From: Echinococcus granulosus
Taxonomy: Eukaryota; Platyhelminthes; Cestoda; Cyclophyllidea; Taeniidae
Assembly: GCF_000524195.1 (NCBI RefSeq)
Contig: NW_020170615.1
Location: forward strand, 1 to 64,000
DNA: 64,000 bases
Direction: 5' to 3'
This document shows, in pieces, positions 1-11,600 of this stretch; the first letter of the stretch is position 1; every line of letters begins with the position of its first letter. The translations under genes were made by a program, and so were the position numbers. Under the pieces are notes generated by a model that was given only the letters and a program-made list of their open reading frames with translations, was not told where the DNA came from and did no database searches.

Positions 1-3000
1 GCAGGAATTGACAAGATGTGTCGCAATGGATTGGTCGTAGCAAAAATAAGGTTAAAACTGAAGAGTGCATATTAGTGAGCGGAAAATCTAGCAGTCATGA
101 GCTGGCGACGGCATTCGTTGGAGTGTTTATAATATGTCTAATAGGACTGCAATTTTGTTTTTTGGGCTGCAACAAAGCAAGATCCAGAGGCAGAATGTCC
201 CTCAAAATTTATTTAAAAAAGACTTTGTGTGGTACAAGTTTGATAAGGAACTAAATTTTAGGAGACATTTTGTTTTGGCATTTTGTACACTATAACAATT
301 AATGACCTTAGAATATGGCCGACTTAAAACTTGTGGGATCCTATTACGTTCAACAGTGATGAATAGGGCTAGCTTTTACGGCAATATGGTAAGTCCTTGT
401 CCATAATTTTTGTCTATTACCACAATAAAGGCCAGGAATAAGGCGAAAATTGTGCTTTTTATCCTTAATATAATAAATTTTTCATTGTGAAGTATAGGCT
501 GACTTTACTACTCTCTAAACGAAACCACTTGGTATTTTGAATGCCATTTTTGTGCAGTTTTGGCCATTTTTAGGGTGTTTAAGTCGCTAATGCCTTTGCT
601 ACATCTTAATTTTCGAGAAACTACGCCTCTGTTTATAGGCGCTTGGTACGCAGCCATGCATAAGACCCCTCAAGTTCATTGTACCCATGAACTATTTAAG
701 GTGTTTTCATCTGAAATATTTGAGATTGTGCACTTTGTTTGGCAATTATTGCATATTTTAGCTGCATAATTTTCAGCATAGGTGGTGATTGGAAACTCGT
801 GTCTGCCTGGTATTGCTGAAAATCCACTTTTTCGACCTAATTTTTGTCGATATGCCACAACATTCAGGCATCTAATGCTCTGCTACCTTGTTTTTACTTT
901 GTTTTGCTAGCACTTTGTTATAAAATGTGATGCAATTGCGAAAAGAACTTTATTAAACTGCTTTAATAATATTGTTATTGTCCGAAATCTTTCCAGCACA
1001 TTGCATTGTATGGTTCTTATTTAGTGGTGTATTCGTAAAAGCAAATTCGAACCTTACTTGTTTTCTTAAGTAAAAAGCACTTTTTCAAGCCTTAGGCTAT
1101 TGTCATGAGAAAAATTTCATTCTTTCCCATTGTCAATAAATGCCAAGTTTTGCATATTGAGGCGTTTTTACATTAACGCCTTGATAAGATCTTAAAAAAG
1201 ATGTACCTTGCAGTTACTGGTCTTAAAATCAACGTTGAACTAAGATTTTTCAGCTCTCACACCCTCCAAGAACCACAATCAAGCTTAAGAAAAACTTACT
1301 GCTATTTTGACTAGTTAAATATTTAAGGGGCTCTTTTCTTTTTTGCCGTTGTGTTAACACTTTTATTACTTTTTTGCTTGAAACGACCTCACTTTTCAGA
1401 TATTTATCTAAGAGGTTTCACCACCCTTCTTGTTTTATGAAGATACCGCCCTTTTTAATCACTTTCTGCTCAAGAGATTCATTGTTCACCATTCTTTCTG
1501 ATTACAGTAACTTCAAATTTGGCATTTTTTGTAAAAAGGTCTTAGCTTAATTATGATGCATTACCCATGGTACGTTAAGGAATAATTGAGGACAAAGCAT
1601 ACATGTGCTCAACATTTTATTGTTTTCTATCTAATTATCACTTAAATCATGTTTTAAGTAAGAAGTGACGCTTTTTGAATGTACGTCAGAAAAATAGATT
1701 GCACCTAATCACAAACATGCATAACATTTTAAGCTCAAAGTGAATCCATCGAAACTTTCACCCCTACACAGTTTTTCACCCATAGACCATTATTCTTAGT
1801 CGGGCGCCTAACCCTGTTGGATAAGTGATCTATAGGCACTCCTAGTTTTTCTATACTATTGTTCGGGTATGTGTGGGTGACTAGTGATGAGGATTCGTGG
1901 CAAGAAGATAGGCGGGATTACTGATGGATGGCCAGTTGTTTACCTCATCCAGCTAATTAATAGGTTTTGGTTGGATGCAGATACGGGTGTTCACCATTGG
2001 TTATCAGCAAAATAGGAATTCATCACTTCCATATTTCAAAATACTTCGTGGAGGAATTAGAATGCCAAGAGGAAGAGCAGATCCCCCCAACAGAGGACCG
2101 GAACTTTGTAAGTTTTGTTCATGGCCATTGCTTCCCCAATGTGATCGGACTCCAACTAATTATCATCATTCGACATATGCCTGAAAACTACTATTAAATT
2201 GGGGATAGTCATAATAGCTTTGAGTACATTTTGTAGAACCTGCAATTATTTGTAAAGGTAATGTTTAACGAATTGTTTTGTTAATCGTCCTGTAGACCTT
2301 CTGATTTCCGTTGCGATAATTAACTTCATGGGTTTCGTTCAGTGTTAAAAAGGAGAAGAATTACGTTATCTCGGAATTTAAACAAATACAGTCCTGACAA
2401 GCGGTCGAAGGCAGGGATTTTTGTTACTTTCTGTTGAAAATAGTCTTTTAGCTACAAAAATATTATTTATGCATTAAGTCGACAATTTATGCTTCTCTTG
2501 TCTCATTCCTTTCATTAGTCAATGATGTAATTGTCAGGTCTAATACATTCAAGGCTGTAGTTACGGGGCCTCCTTCGTTTCTGTGACAAACTCTAAGTCA
2601 GTTGGGAAAACTGCTAGCGATACTAGATGCAACACTCCGATAATCTCAGATCTCCATCCTAGGTCCCCAAATGAACTGTGAATTATGCGTTCGCCTAGAA
2701 GCATATAAGCGCTTGTTAACCACTTTCCCCCCTTCTCTCCGAACGAATAGTCACTCAACAAAGTTCCCATGTGCGGTGGTAAAATAACAACTTTCACTGC
2801 TATACCGAAAACGTAGGCTACTATTTGCATGCATGCTATTCATGAACCCCTCTCTCAGGCTCAACTTTTCCACTTAACTTATTTCTTACCAATTTGTGAC
2901 TATTTAAAACACTCCTCACAATATTCTTATCTACTTCTTTCGGTTGGGACAAATTTCGTTGGATGGGGTTAAAAAGTGGTTCTGAAATTGCTTCAATGGA

Positions 3001-4297
3001 TGCCCTACGCACACCCAGCACCTACCTATCGATCCGTCCCACAGCCAGCCAATCAGGAAGTGGGAATCGCGTGCACATTGCCTGGACTGACCCTTTACTA
3101 TCCCGCGTGGGTGGGGGGAGGGTTGGTGTTAGAATGGATGCATGTACACGACTTCCCCTGTACCGCCTTCACCATTTCACTGGGACACGGAAACTGAATT
3201 CATTGAAAAAGTGAAAAAAGATACTTGAGAAATATTTGGGATAGGCCCTACCAGGCCGTTTGTTAGACTAGTAGCATCCAAATACTTTACTTCGTAATGC
3301 ACACCGTTCTGATTTCCGTTTTTAATTTAAAGTCAACCTAGAAGGCGGGTACATCACCTCTTTCTTCCATGACGAGGAGTTGATAGAGGTTAATTCGCAC
3401 AAGCCTAATTGTGACTCCACCTCGGAGTTATGAATCTGGGGTACTTATACAGCTTTTCTTAAAAAGAGTAAATGAAATAATTTGATGAGCTCTTGGGAAT
3501 TGGGTACATTCTAATGGGCCCTTAAGTGCACCTATCACTAGGCGATTGAATGTTCATTTTCCTTCGCATCGTAAACGCTCAAGGGGGAGTAACCTGAACA
3601 AAGGTATGAAACCTTGGGAAAAGTATATTAAAAATACACTTTTAGGCAATCGACCCTATTTTGACATTTTATTTCCAGCGTTTCTTTTTCACCTTTTCAA
3701 GGAACACGTTCAACTTCTGGTCAAGGTCGTTTAATACCTTTACAAAATTTAGGTTCACTCAGAAAGCATAATTCATTCGAGAACACCACCTAATGTCAAA
3801 AACCACATCATCCATTTGAATATCTGTGTACTAATACCAAGATTGGCTTGCGCCTCGTGGTAGCAGCCATTTTGTAACCCAGATCTGATTTGCAATGCCA
3901 TATATGGACATGCTGCAATTTTTGTTGATGATGTCCGGCTCCAGCAATTTTCGGTCGTCCAGAAGGTTGCTTCCTCTCCTTTTGCCCCAGGCAAATTGTT
4001 CTCACGGCGACAACAGCAGCATACGGTTGCAGTTTAAAAAAAATGCTCTTTGCTAAAGACCTGAGTTTCTTGTGGTCTCGAAAGGTTTTATCGGACTAGC
4101 AGCCAGTCTGAAAATTACACGTTGATTCGTAAATACTGCCAAAAAATACTAATTTTTGTTAGGATCGATCATCCCTTGTTAATTAACGCAAATACAGTGA
4201 GACAAAATACCCCTTTAATTCCATTTTTTAAAGCTTTTTCAAATTGAGTTAAGTGTTTATTGCGTTTCTTTCTTAATCAGTCCAAATAACATTCCAG
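1..4297. other. AT-rich 5' flank with one possible upstream exon of the calcium channel beta gene
   Basis: Mostly AT-rich DNA with only short chance reading frames. The one candidate piece of gene is around 2016-2107 on the plus strand. It is an acidic stretch ending in TEDRNF, followed by a good splice donor (GTAAGT at 2108). It ends in phase 0, which fits the phase-0 acceptor of the beta-subunit exon at 4298. Calcium channel beta subunits have short variable N-termini upstream of the Ser/Asp-rich segment, so an upstream exon must exist somewhere here. This assignment is inference. I see no other gene, RNA gene or recognisable mobile element in this stretch. Confidence 0.35.
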
Positions 4298-7200
4298 GTG
4301 GACTACTCCGAGAGTTCGGATGAGTCGTCGGACGAAGACCAATTGCTGCTCCGAGCGGAGCTTCGTGAGCAGGAGCAACGTGCTCTAGTCGAACTGGACA
4401 TTGCTTTAGTGAGTAGTCTACATTTTCATTTGAATTATAGCCAACTCATCGTTCTGTGCTCCCTTCCACAAGTACGCTGCATGCCTGCCATAAAGATCCA
4501 GATCTGCTGCAATTTTGTTATTCCACACCTAAGTAACCAGGATCTTCCCAGGTGTTCTTATCGTAAACTAGTGCTTCTATATATAAATAATCTATAAAAT
4601 TAGTGAGTGAAAGAATGAAAACTGAATGGCCATTTATGTATCCCCTTGAAGAATGCTCCAGTTGCGTTTTGCGTGCGCACTAATGTTGAGTTTGATGGTC
4701 TTCTGAACGGCCTCGACGCACCGATTCCCACAAAAGTGATCAGTTTTGCGGCGAAGGAGTTTCTGCAGGTAAAGCGTCGCTTTGACCAAAACTGGTGGAT
4801 TGGACGGGTGGTACGCGATGGCGCACTGATCGGCTTTTTGCCGAGTCCTTCGAAGTTGGAGACACTGCGCCATTCCATTCAGACCAACCTCTCCCAGCTC
4901 CTCCTCTCTGAGGCTCTCAACGTTGCTGCCTCCAGTAGTCCCGCTAATGCCTCCTCTGGCTCTGGGGCCGGCACTAATTCCCTCAACTCCACTAAGGCCT
5001 CCGGTAGGTGATTCCCGTCTTGCTTCTGCTCCTGGCCATTGCATTCAACCCTGTCAGCAGAACTTGCGTAAAGGATGAAGACTTTTTTGATCCTATGTCA
5101 CTACCACCTCGTCAGTTAGGTACTACGTAATTTAAAAAAGTGATGCATGAAAATATATCATTCACGTTGCTAATATGGCATAAAGTAAAACAGAATAAAT
5201 AAAACTTTTGTTTGTACACATTTCTATATCGTTACACAGAGATGCTTGAATATTAGTGTTAGTGTCGGTGTTACTTTGTCAAATCACTGCATTTGATCAG
5301 AAATGTCGCTTGCAAAGTAGCGCTGTTACACTGCTTCCAATTATTAGCAGAACCAGTACTAAACCAGGTTATTTAGCACTCAACAGTAGTCCACAAGCCC
5401 TTCTCTCATTACAAGCGCGTATACAACAAGTTTTCCCAAAGTGGTAAACTGAACCAAAAACCTCTGGAGGACAGAGATGATTAGGACCGCTGCAGCTTAT
5501 TCCAGATGTTTGAATGAACAATGGCATTTGTGAACAGTTGTGGATTGCATGGGTTTCTCTGTTGAAATATCCCATTGTTGGGTGTGAATAGAGTCAGCAC
5601 GTCTGTGTGCTTGTGTGTATGGCACTTTGCTGGTTCGTCTGCTACCCTCGAAGTTGCATGGGCTAGTGACGAGGGTCTGTAGTGCTTCTTCAATTCACCT
5701 TCATTGCAGGTGCCAGTCGAAATCAGTGGACACTTGCTGTCGCTTCAACTTTTAAAGGCGCAGGTGGGACTTCTTTTAATTACACCCTCCTGTTAGGTCT
5801 CATTTCACATTTACTGCGAGTTAGCAACGAATATATTTTTTATTCAAACGGTCTCCCATCATTAATTCCTATTAGAGAGCTCATGTTTGGAACACTCAAC
5901 GCCCTAAAATACACTGTAGCTTCTTTTCGGCTTGTGAGCCTCAGATTTTTGGGGATGAAACTTTCATTTGTGGAAACATTTAAATGTCTAATATTGACAC
6001 TTCATCCGATTTTGTTATGCGGATCATCTACAAATTATTGGTGTCAACGATTGTTAAAGTAAACTTCACTGATTGATTCTTGGACTTTCGAAGGCGTGTT
6101 TGGGCATAAATATGTGGTTCCATTGTATTTGCTATTGTGAGTGCTTTATGAAATTCAAACTTTTGGAGTTGCAACAAAATTTCTGTGCATTGTACAGGGT
6201 TGTTCCACCTTACACTACTGCTTCTTTGTTGACGTAAGATCATGCTGCTTCTCACATTTATGCCATTGTTTGTTTATATAACTACGTTCCATTTTTACGC
6301 ATTTCAGCGTGGCCAGCAGCTTTGGCAAATGGGAACACACCGCACACCAACGAGTAAGCTCCTCTTCTGACTTTAATCAACGCCTTCATGGAACTCATTA
6401 GTCTTGCTGGACATTGTAGCAAGCACGTCTTCTTCGGAGATGGAAAACCAAAGGGAACCGAAACTTTAATTACACCAGGTAATGCGATCAAACAAATTAC
6501 ACTCCATGGCCCCTCTCCGTATTTTATTACAATGTGTAAGGCACAACTGAGAGTAGCAAAAAGCAACGCGGTTTCGTTGGAATCATAATGATAAGTGAAA
6601 ATTGTTGTTGGCTTCATTATACAAAAATTTGCTTTACGTATCAAGGTCTCGGAGTCTCGCTGCCTGATATGGAGTCTGAAAAGACGGCAGCACAGGCAGT
6701 TCCAAGTCTGGCAACTACTCTTCCCTCTACGCCTAAGAAGAAGCCCTTTTTCAAAAAGGTAACGCCAATTCTACAATCGCGTTTAATTCCGAACTGGAAT
6801 TCGAAAGCCTGGCATGATCCTGGAACTCCAAAAGCTATTCATCGAAACTAAGTGTGTCTTTAATTAATTTGGAACTTTATATTAAGCCATTAACTTTATG
6901 GATTATAGGAAGTCCCTTATTTTTAGTGCAACAGACTTAAATACCCTAAATGGTAACTCATAGAAATACATTCTCCCATGTGCCCACTTCTATCGACATA
7001 CAGCGGACCCTATCCCAAAGTCCGCCTTTCGAATGTTTAATTCTCTTGGCCTTCTATTCGGAACGCATATTTGATTCAGCATTGCAAATGAAAATTTACT
7101 TTGATGTTATGGTTTTTGTCTTGCAATCTACGCATGAATAAACTATCTATGTGTGGAGATGGCAGCGAGATTAGCTTCACGTAAAATGCATCTACCTTTT

Positions 7201-10200
7201 CAACCACATTCAGTGAGGATTGGTTAACGCTTTTTTTAAAATAGTATCGCTGTACCTTTATTTCAAATGTAGACATTGACGAGCCGCCATGTTATGACTT
7301 TTGTTTGCATCGAAACCCTCTATTAAGTTTATAGTTCATTCCCCAAGGCGTATATGCATTTCTGTGAGACTGAGTTCAAGGGTCAAGCCATATGAATATC
7401 GCGCAATACGCACTTCAGGGCTTCACCGGGCCCCCCTATGACCTGGTACCAAATGTACGACCAGTGGTGGTGGTGGGGCCTGCACTCAAGGGCTATGAGG
7501 TCACCGACATGATGCAGAAGGCGCTCTTTGACTCCCTCAAGCGGCACTTCGAGGGACGGTGAGTATTCCTATCCTTCCATTTCTTCACCCTCTTCTCACC
7601 GCTCCAGCCCCTCCGCCTTCCTATCCCAAATATGTATTGTGTATCTTTTTCTTCATGCAGCCTTGTTGTGACTCGTGTGGTGAGTGATATTTCCGCGTGG
7701 AAAAGATTGAATGTGTTGGTGAATATGGACAAAAAAGCTCTCACAGATCGTACTCGCGGTAGGCAAATCATCACAGCCCGTAAGCCAACTTTGCTGTTAT
7801 TTTAGTAGTTAAGCCAAACTCCTATGCTTTCGGTCTAGGCAATAACAGCAAGAGAAGGCAGTGGCATCCCCTGATTTTACACCTGTTTAATTAGGGAATA
7901 AGGCTTTTTATAAAAATGTGAGCATCTCATCAAAAGGCACTAAAAATTGCGCCAAAGGAAATTTTACCCTACTTCGCCTAAAATTTGGTGTATTATGTCA
8001 CCAACTTGATGTACAATTACTGATGCTCCTACATATTAGTTGAGGTTCAGCGTGAAATCGAGCGGATCTTCGACCTCGCCACCTCAATGCAGTTGGTCGT
8101 TTTGGATAGCGAGGCAATCAACCATCCACATCAGATCGCCAAATCCCCTCTTGCTCCCATAATGGTCTACATTAAGATCTCTAGCATCCGCGTGCTCCAA
8201 CGCCTAATCAAAAATCGAGGGAAAACTCAGAAGAAGCAGATCAGCTCCCAAGTGGCCGCCGCCGAGAGGTTACTTCAGTGTGCAGAGGTATTAATTTGAA
8301 AACAGCTGTTGTAAGGCAAAGTTTCTGTCATTGAATAAATTAGATTTTAAATAAATGAAACTGAGTGTGTAGGAAAGCTTTAGGGTATTCATTCGATTGT
8401 CTGAGTAAATATATGGTAGAGGAGGTAGTTATATGTGCCTACGCGAGTGTACTATGGTCAGGAAAGTGCTGCATACTTTTGCTCTTGGGACAGGAGAGCT
8501 TTGATGTCGTTTTGGAACAAAATAGTCTGGAGAGTGCTACGGAGGCGTTGGCGAACTACCTCGAGTCCTACTTGAAAGCACTTCACCACTATCGGGATCA
8601 CGGTAAAGGTGACCGTCAGTTCTCCCCTCCGCCGTCTCACATGAGCCTAAAGACTAACGAGGCCAAGCCCTTGCCCCCCATGATCCCCGGTCGGCCTGGG
8701 CTCAACATCGCCTTCGCTGTAGGTCTATTCAAACCTCTCTATACGGGGTGCTGGTTTTAGTTTATGCAGTGTCGTACTAACTTGGTGAGTTTACAAGCGT
8801 GAAGTTAAAAAGGGCAACCTGATAAAGTGGTAGAAGTCGATATTGCAAAGGCAGAGATGGGTGAGGGACTCTAATAAGATTCTGCAAATGTGACTCTCGC
8901 GAATTCTGTCAGTTTGAAATAGGTTAATGCTTATATCTAATCTTGAGTAGGCTTCCTGGAATCCAATAATTTTACACATTGGGGCTTTTAAACTCGTTTT
9001 TTCTCTAACTTTGCTTATTTATGGGGTTTCGGATTCATAACCGACGCGTGATACGAGTGGCACCATTCTCTTGAATGCCTAAATTAAATAGCCTTCGTAG
9101 CAATGCGCTGCTTTATTCACAAGCGTACACTTTCACTTTACAAAAATATGTTTATTCCCTTAAACGCCATGAAAACTTACTACCTGATTAAAATGAATCT
9201 GTATGGTAATTAACAGTTATTCTTGTTTTTTTTTAAGAGCCAGGAGTTGCTTGAAACTAACAAGGTGCTCATTGCGTGTACTGCCGAATGTCTCAGCAAA
9301 TTGTACATCCAAATTATTCGTCGTTACAAAAGTAGATGCAGGATTTATAAATTTATCAATCATTGAGATGTGAGATGAGGCGGTGGTAAAAGCTGTGAAA
9401 TTGTAATAGTTGACCTGATAACCAAATACTAGTGGGCATAGTTACAGCATCAGTACAATTTCTTGCAACAGAGCTACAAATGAGCTCAGAGAATTCACCA
9501 GTTTCGATTCCACGTAGTGCAGGATCTTTTTCGCACCTAGTCGGCACTCGCTTTATCTCCTACTCAGGCAGCGGGCTCAGCCGGCTTCCAATTGCAAGAA
9601 CTGTCCGCCCTCGCTGGTGATCGCCACGCGGGCCACTCAAGCACTCCGGGTGAGGGTGAATGTGAAGGCGGTAACGAGGGCGAGGAGGGAGATGAGGAGA
9701 GGGAGAAGAAGGAAGGGAAAGATGAAGTCAAAAGAGGGGAAGGCGAGGGCGACAAGGCGGAGCACAAGATGGACACTGACAATACTGACAGGGACAGTGG
9801 AGGATTCGCCAGTACGGAAGCTAAGAAGAAGCCGCTCTCGGCGCTCAAGGTGGGTAAGGCAGAGGGCAAACGTGAAGGCGGCGGCATCTTGAAGCTAGGT
9901 GCGGGCAAGAAGCACAAACAGACCCTGACCCAAATCATCCCTGATCGCGCGCACGCTATTGCCCTCGCTGAGGCGGTGGTAAAGAACGCCAACGCCGCTG
10001 CTGCCGCTGCAGCTGCTACTCGTCTAGACGTGCCGGGCGGAGCCACTATCGGCCTCCATCAGTCCCACCAGGCAGCCCACAGCGATCCCAGTGGCACTCC
10101 CAAAAGTAGATTCCTTCTTCCTCTTTCCTTTGCTGTCTTTTATCTTTATTTATACTTATCGTGCAGTAGTTAGTGCTAAATGAAGCAGAATGTGCTTGTG

Positions 10201-11600
10201 CTTCATTTCAGTGGCCAAAATGAGTCTACGCTTTGTTTTATCCTCAATGATAATGCGTACCATCCGAAATTAAACAGTTATCAAAGTCACATTTACTACC
10301 ATTTAAAGATTGTCATTTTCGCCATTTTGCAAATGAAAGCGCACTTTACTACACCCTGGAATATATGCATTTGCATTCTTCATGAACCTCGTACTACTAC
10401 TTTTCGAATTCTAAATTAAACTGGCATTAACGTTGCATAAAACAAGTTGTCTTCCCTTCAAAAATACTAGGCTTTTGAGCGTGGTGATTGTTGAGATTTT
10501 GCCGCTGAAATTTAGCTTGTATCAGTAAATAGCCAAGAGTTCTTTGGTGTGTTACTCAACAACGGTTGATAGTATATCATCTAAATTGTCGTTCTCTCTT
10601 ATCAGTTGTCGTACTCTCTCTCACTCTCTTATCGTACTCACTTCTCAGGCACCTTTATTCTTGTTACCTTGAATCTTCCGCCGTGGTTTAGTTACAACTG
10701 CTTAAATTGAGATGTAATAAAAAGGTATTGTGAAGCAGCTGTTAAAACGCTGGTCTTGTTATTTCTTGTTCTCTTTTTCGCAATAAAATTTCTGAGTTGC
10801 ACGTCGATTGTATAACCCATTTTTCATCCTTGAGATGTACTGTTATGTCGCATTGGCAGAGCCTCTCTCATGGAAACGATGAAATTGAATCACACAACTG
10901 AGCGGTCCTGATTATGTCTTACACAGTGTCATATGATTTTACCACTTTATTGCCACAGGTTTAAGACACATTACCGTTAGTGAAAGTCGGTCAATAATCC
11001 TATGATATATTTGTAGTTAAATTTGAGTTTAATGGCTATGTTTTTTTTCGAGACAGACTTAAGGACTTGTGCAGCAGAATTATGCTATCATCCTTGCTCA
11101 GGATTGTATACTGCCAATAAATATATTACGATCATGCTCGTCATAACTAATGGCGTCTTTACCGATGTGGTGGAACAGTTTATGCGAGTCGGTCCTCAAG
11201 GCAGGCAAAACAACGTCAAGAGGAGATGGAGAACGCGCGGCGGCGGTCAGAGGAGGCGGCACGAGCAGCAGCGGAGGCGCGAGCAGCAAGCGGGGCACAG
11301 CGACAGGAGAAGAGACGCCAGCGACGCCTCCTTCTCGCTGAGCAGGCTGCCGCTGCAGCTGCGCGCTACGGTGGTGGTGGAGCAGTGAAGTTTGGTGATA
11401 ATGTGAGTAGCGAAAAGGGATTAGTATTGGACCGCGGGTCCAGAGCCCGCATGCCACCCGACGAGGAGTCGCAGAGCTCGCCGGGAAGCAACCTGCGGAG
11501 GAACACCTCCAGCGCCACAGAGGCCTCTGGCCCCCTGGGTCCTAAATCACCCTACAACAAGGCCATCCCCCTTATTATCCACCCACCTTCGGAGAACTAA
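4298..11600 (+). CDS. CACNB: Voltage-gated calcium channel beta subunit, flatworm variant type (5' exon(s) not placed)
   Basis: Cytoplasmic auxiliary subunit that binds the alpha1 interaction domain and controls trafficking and gating of Cav channels. Exons read: 4298-4408 (Ser/Asp-rich lead-in), 4652-5003 (SH3, with [11 protein letters not shown] and QNWWIGRVV), 6646-6758 (HOOK, ending KKPFFKK), 7419-7558, 7661-7758, 8040-8287 and 8494-8718 (guanylate-kinase-like domain, with [39 protein letters not shown] and [12 protein letters not shown]). Then come 9568-10105 and a last exon beginning at or before 11205, stop 11598-11600. Phases agree from 4298 to 8718. A 27-nt micro-exon at 9238-9264 is possible. 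The junction from 10105 (phase 1) into the last exon is not resolved, so a small exon may be missing. In the beta interaction region the two serines usual in vertebrate betas are Asn (7452-7454) and Ala (7482-7484). Compared with vertebrate betas, about five residues are missing where exon 7661-7758 joins 8040. The tail is acidic/Lys-rich, then Ala-rich, then an Arg/Glu/Ala helix. Confidence 0.93.
5710..5763 (+). CDS. Possible symmetric cassette exon in the HOOK region of the beta subunit
   Basis: Fifty-four bases flanked by a pyrimidine-rich acceptor (TTCATTGCAG) and a GTGGGA donor, open in the frame set by the upstream exon (phase 1 in, phase 1 out). It would insert 18 residues ([18 protein letters not shown]) between the SH3 and HOOK segments. 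Vertebrate beta genes use alternative exons at this position. Here it may equally be chance, since the 5004-6645 intron is long enough to contain such a sequence. Confidence 0.3.

Noticed and set aside
6308..6353. Segment with acceptor (ATTTCAG) and donor (GTAAGC) inside the beta subunit gene.
   Set aside because: Its 46-nt length moves phase 1 to phase 2 and puts a stop in the next exon, so it cannot be a simple cassette exon between the known exons.
9564..10046. 160-residue minus-strand frame rich in Ser/Ala/Pro.
   Set aside because: It is the antisense of the low-complexity tail exon of the calcium channel beta subunit, and has no homology of its own.
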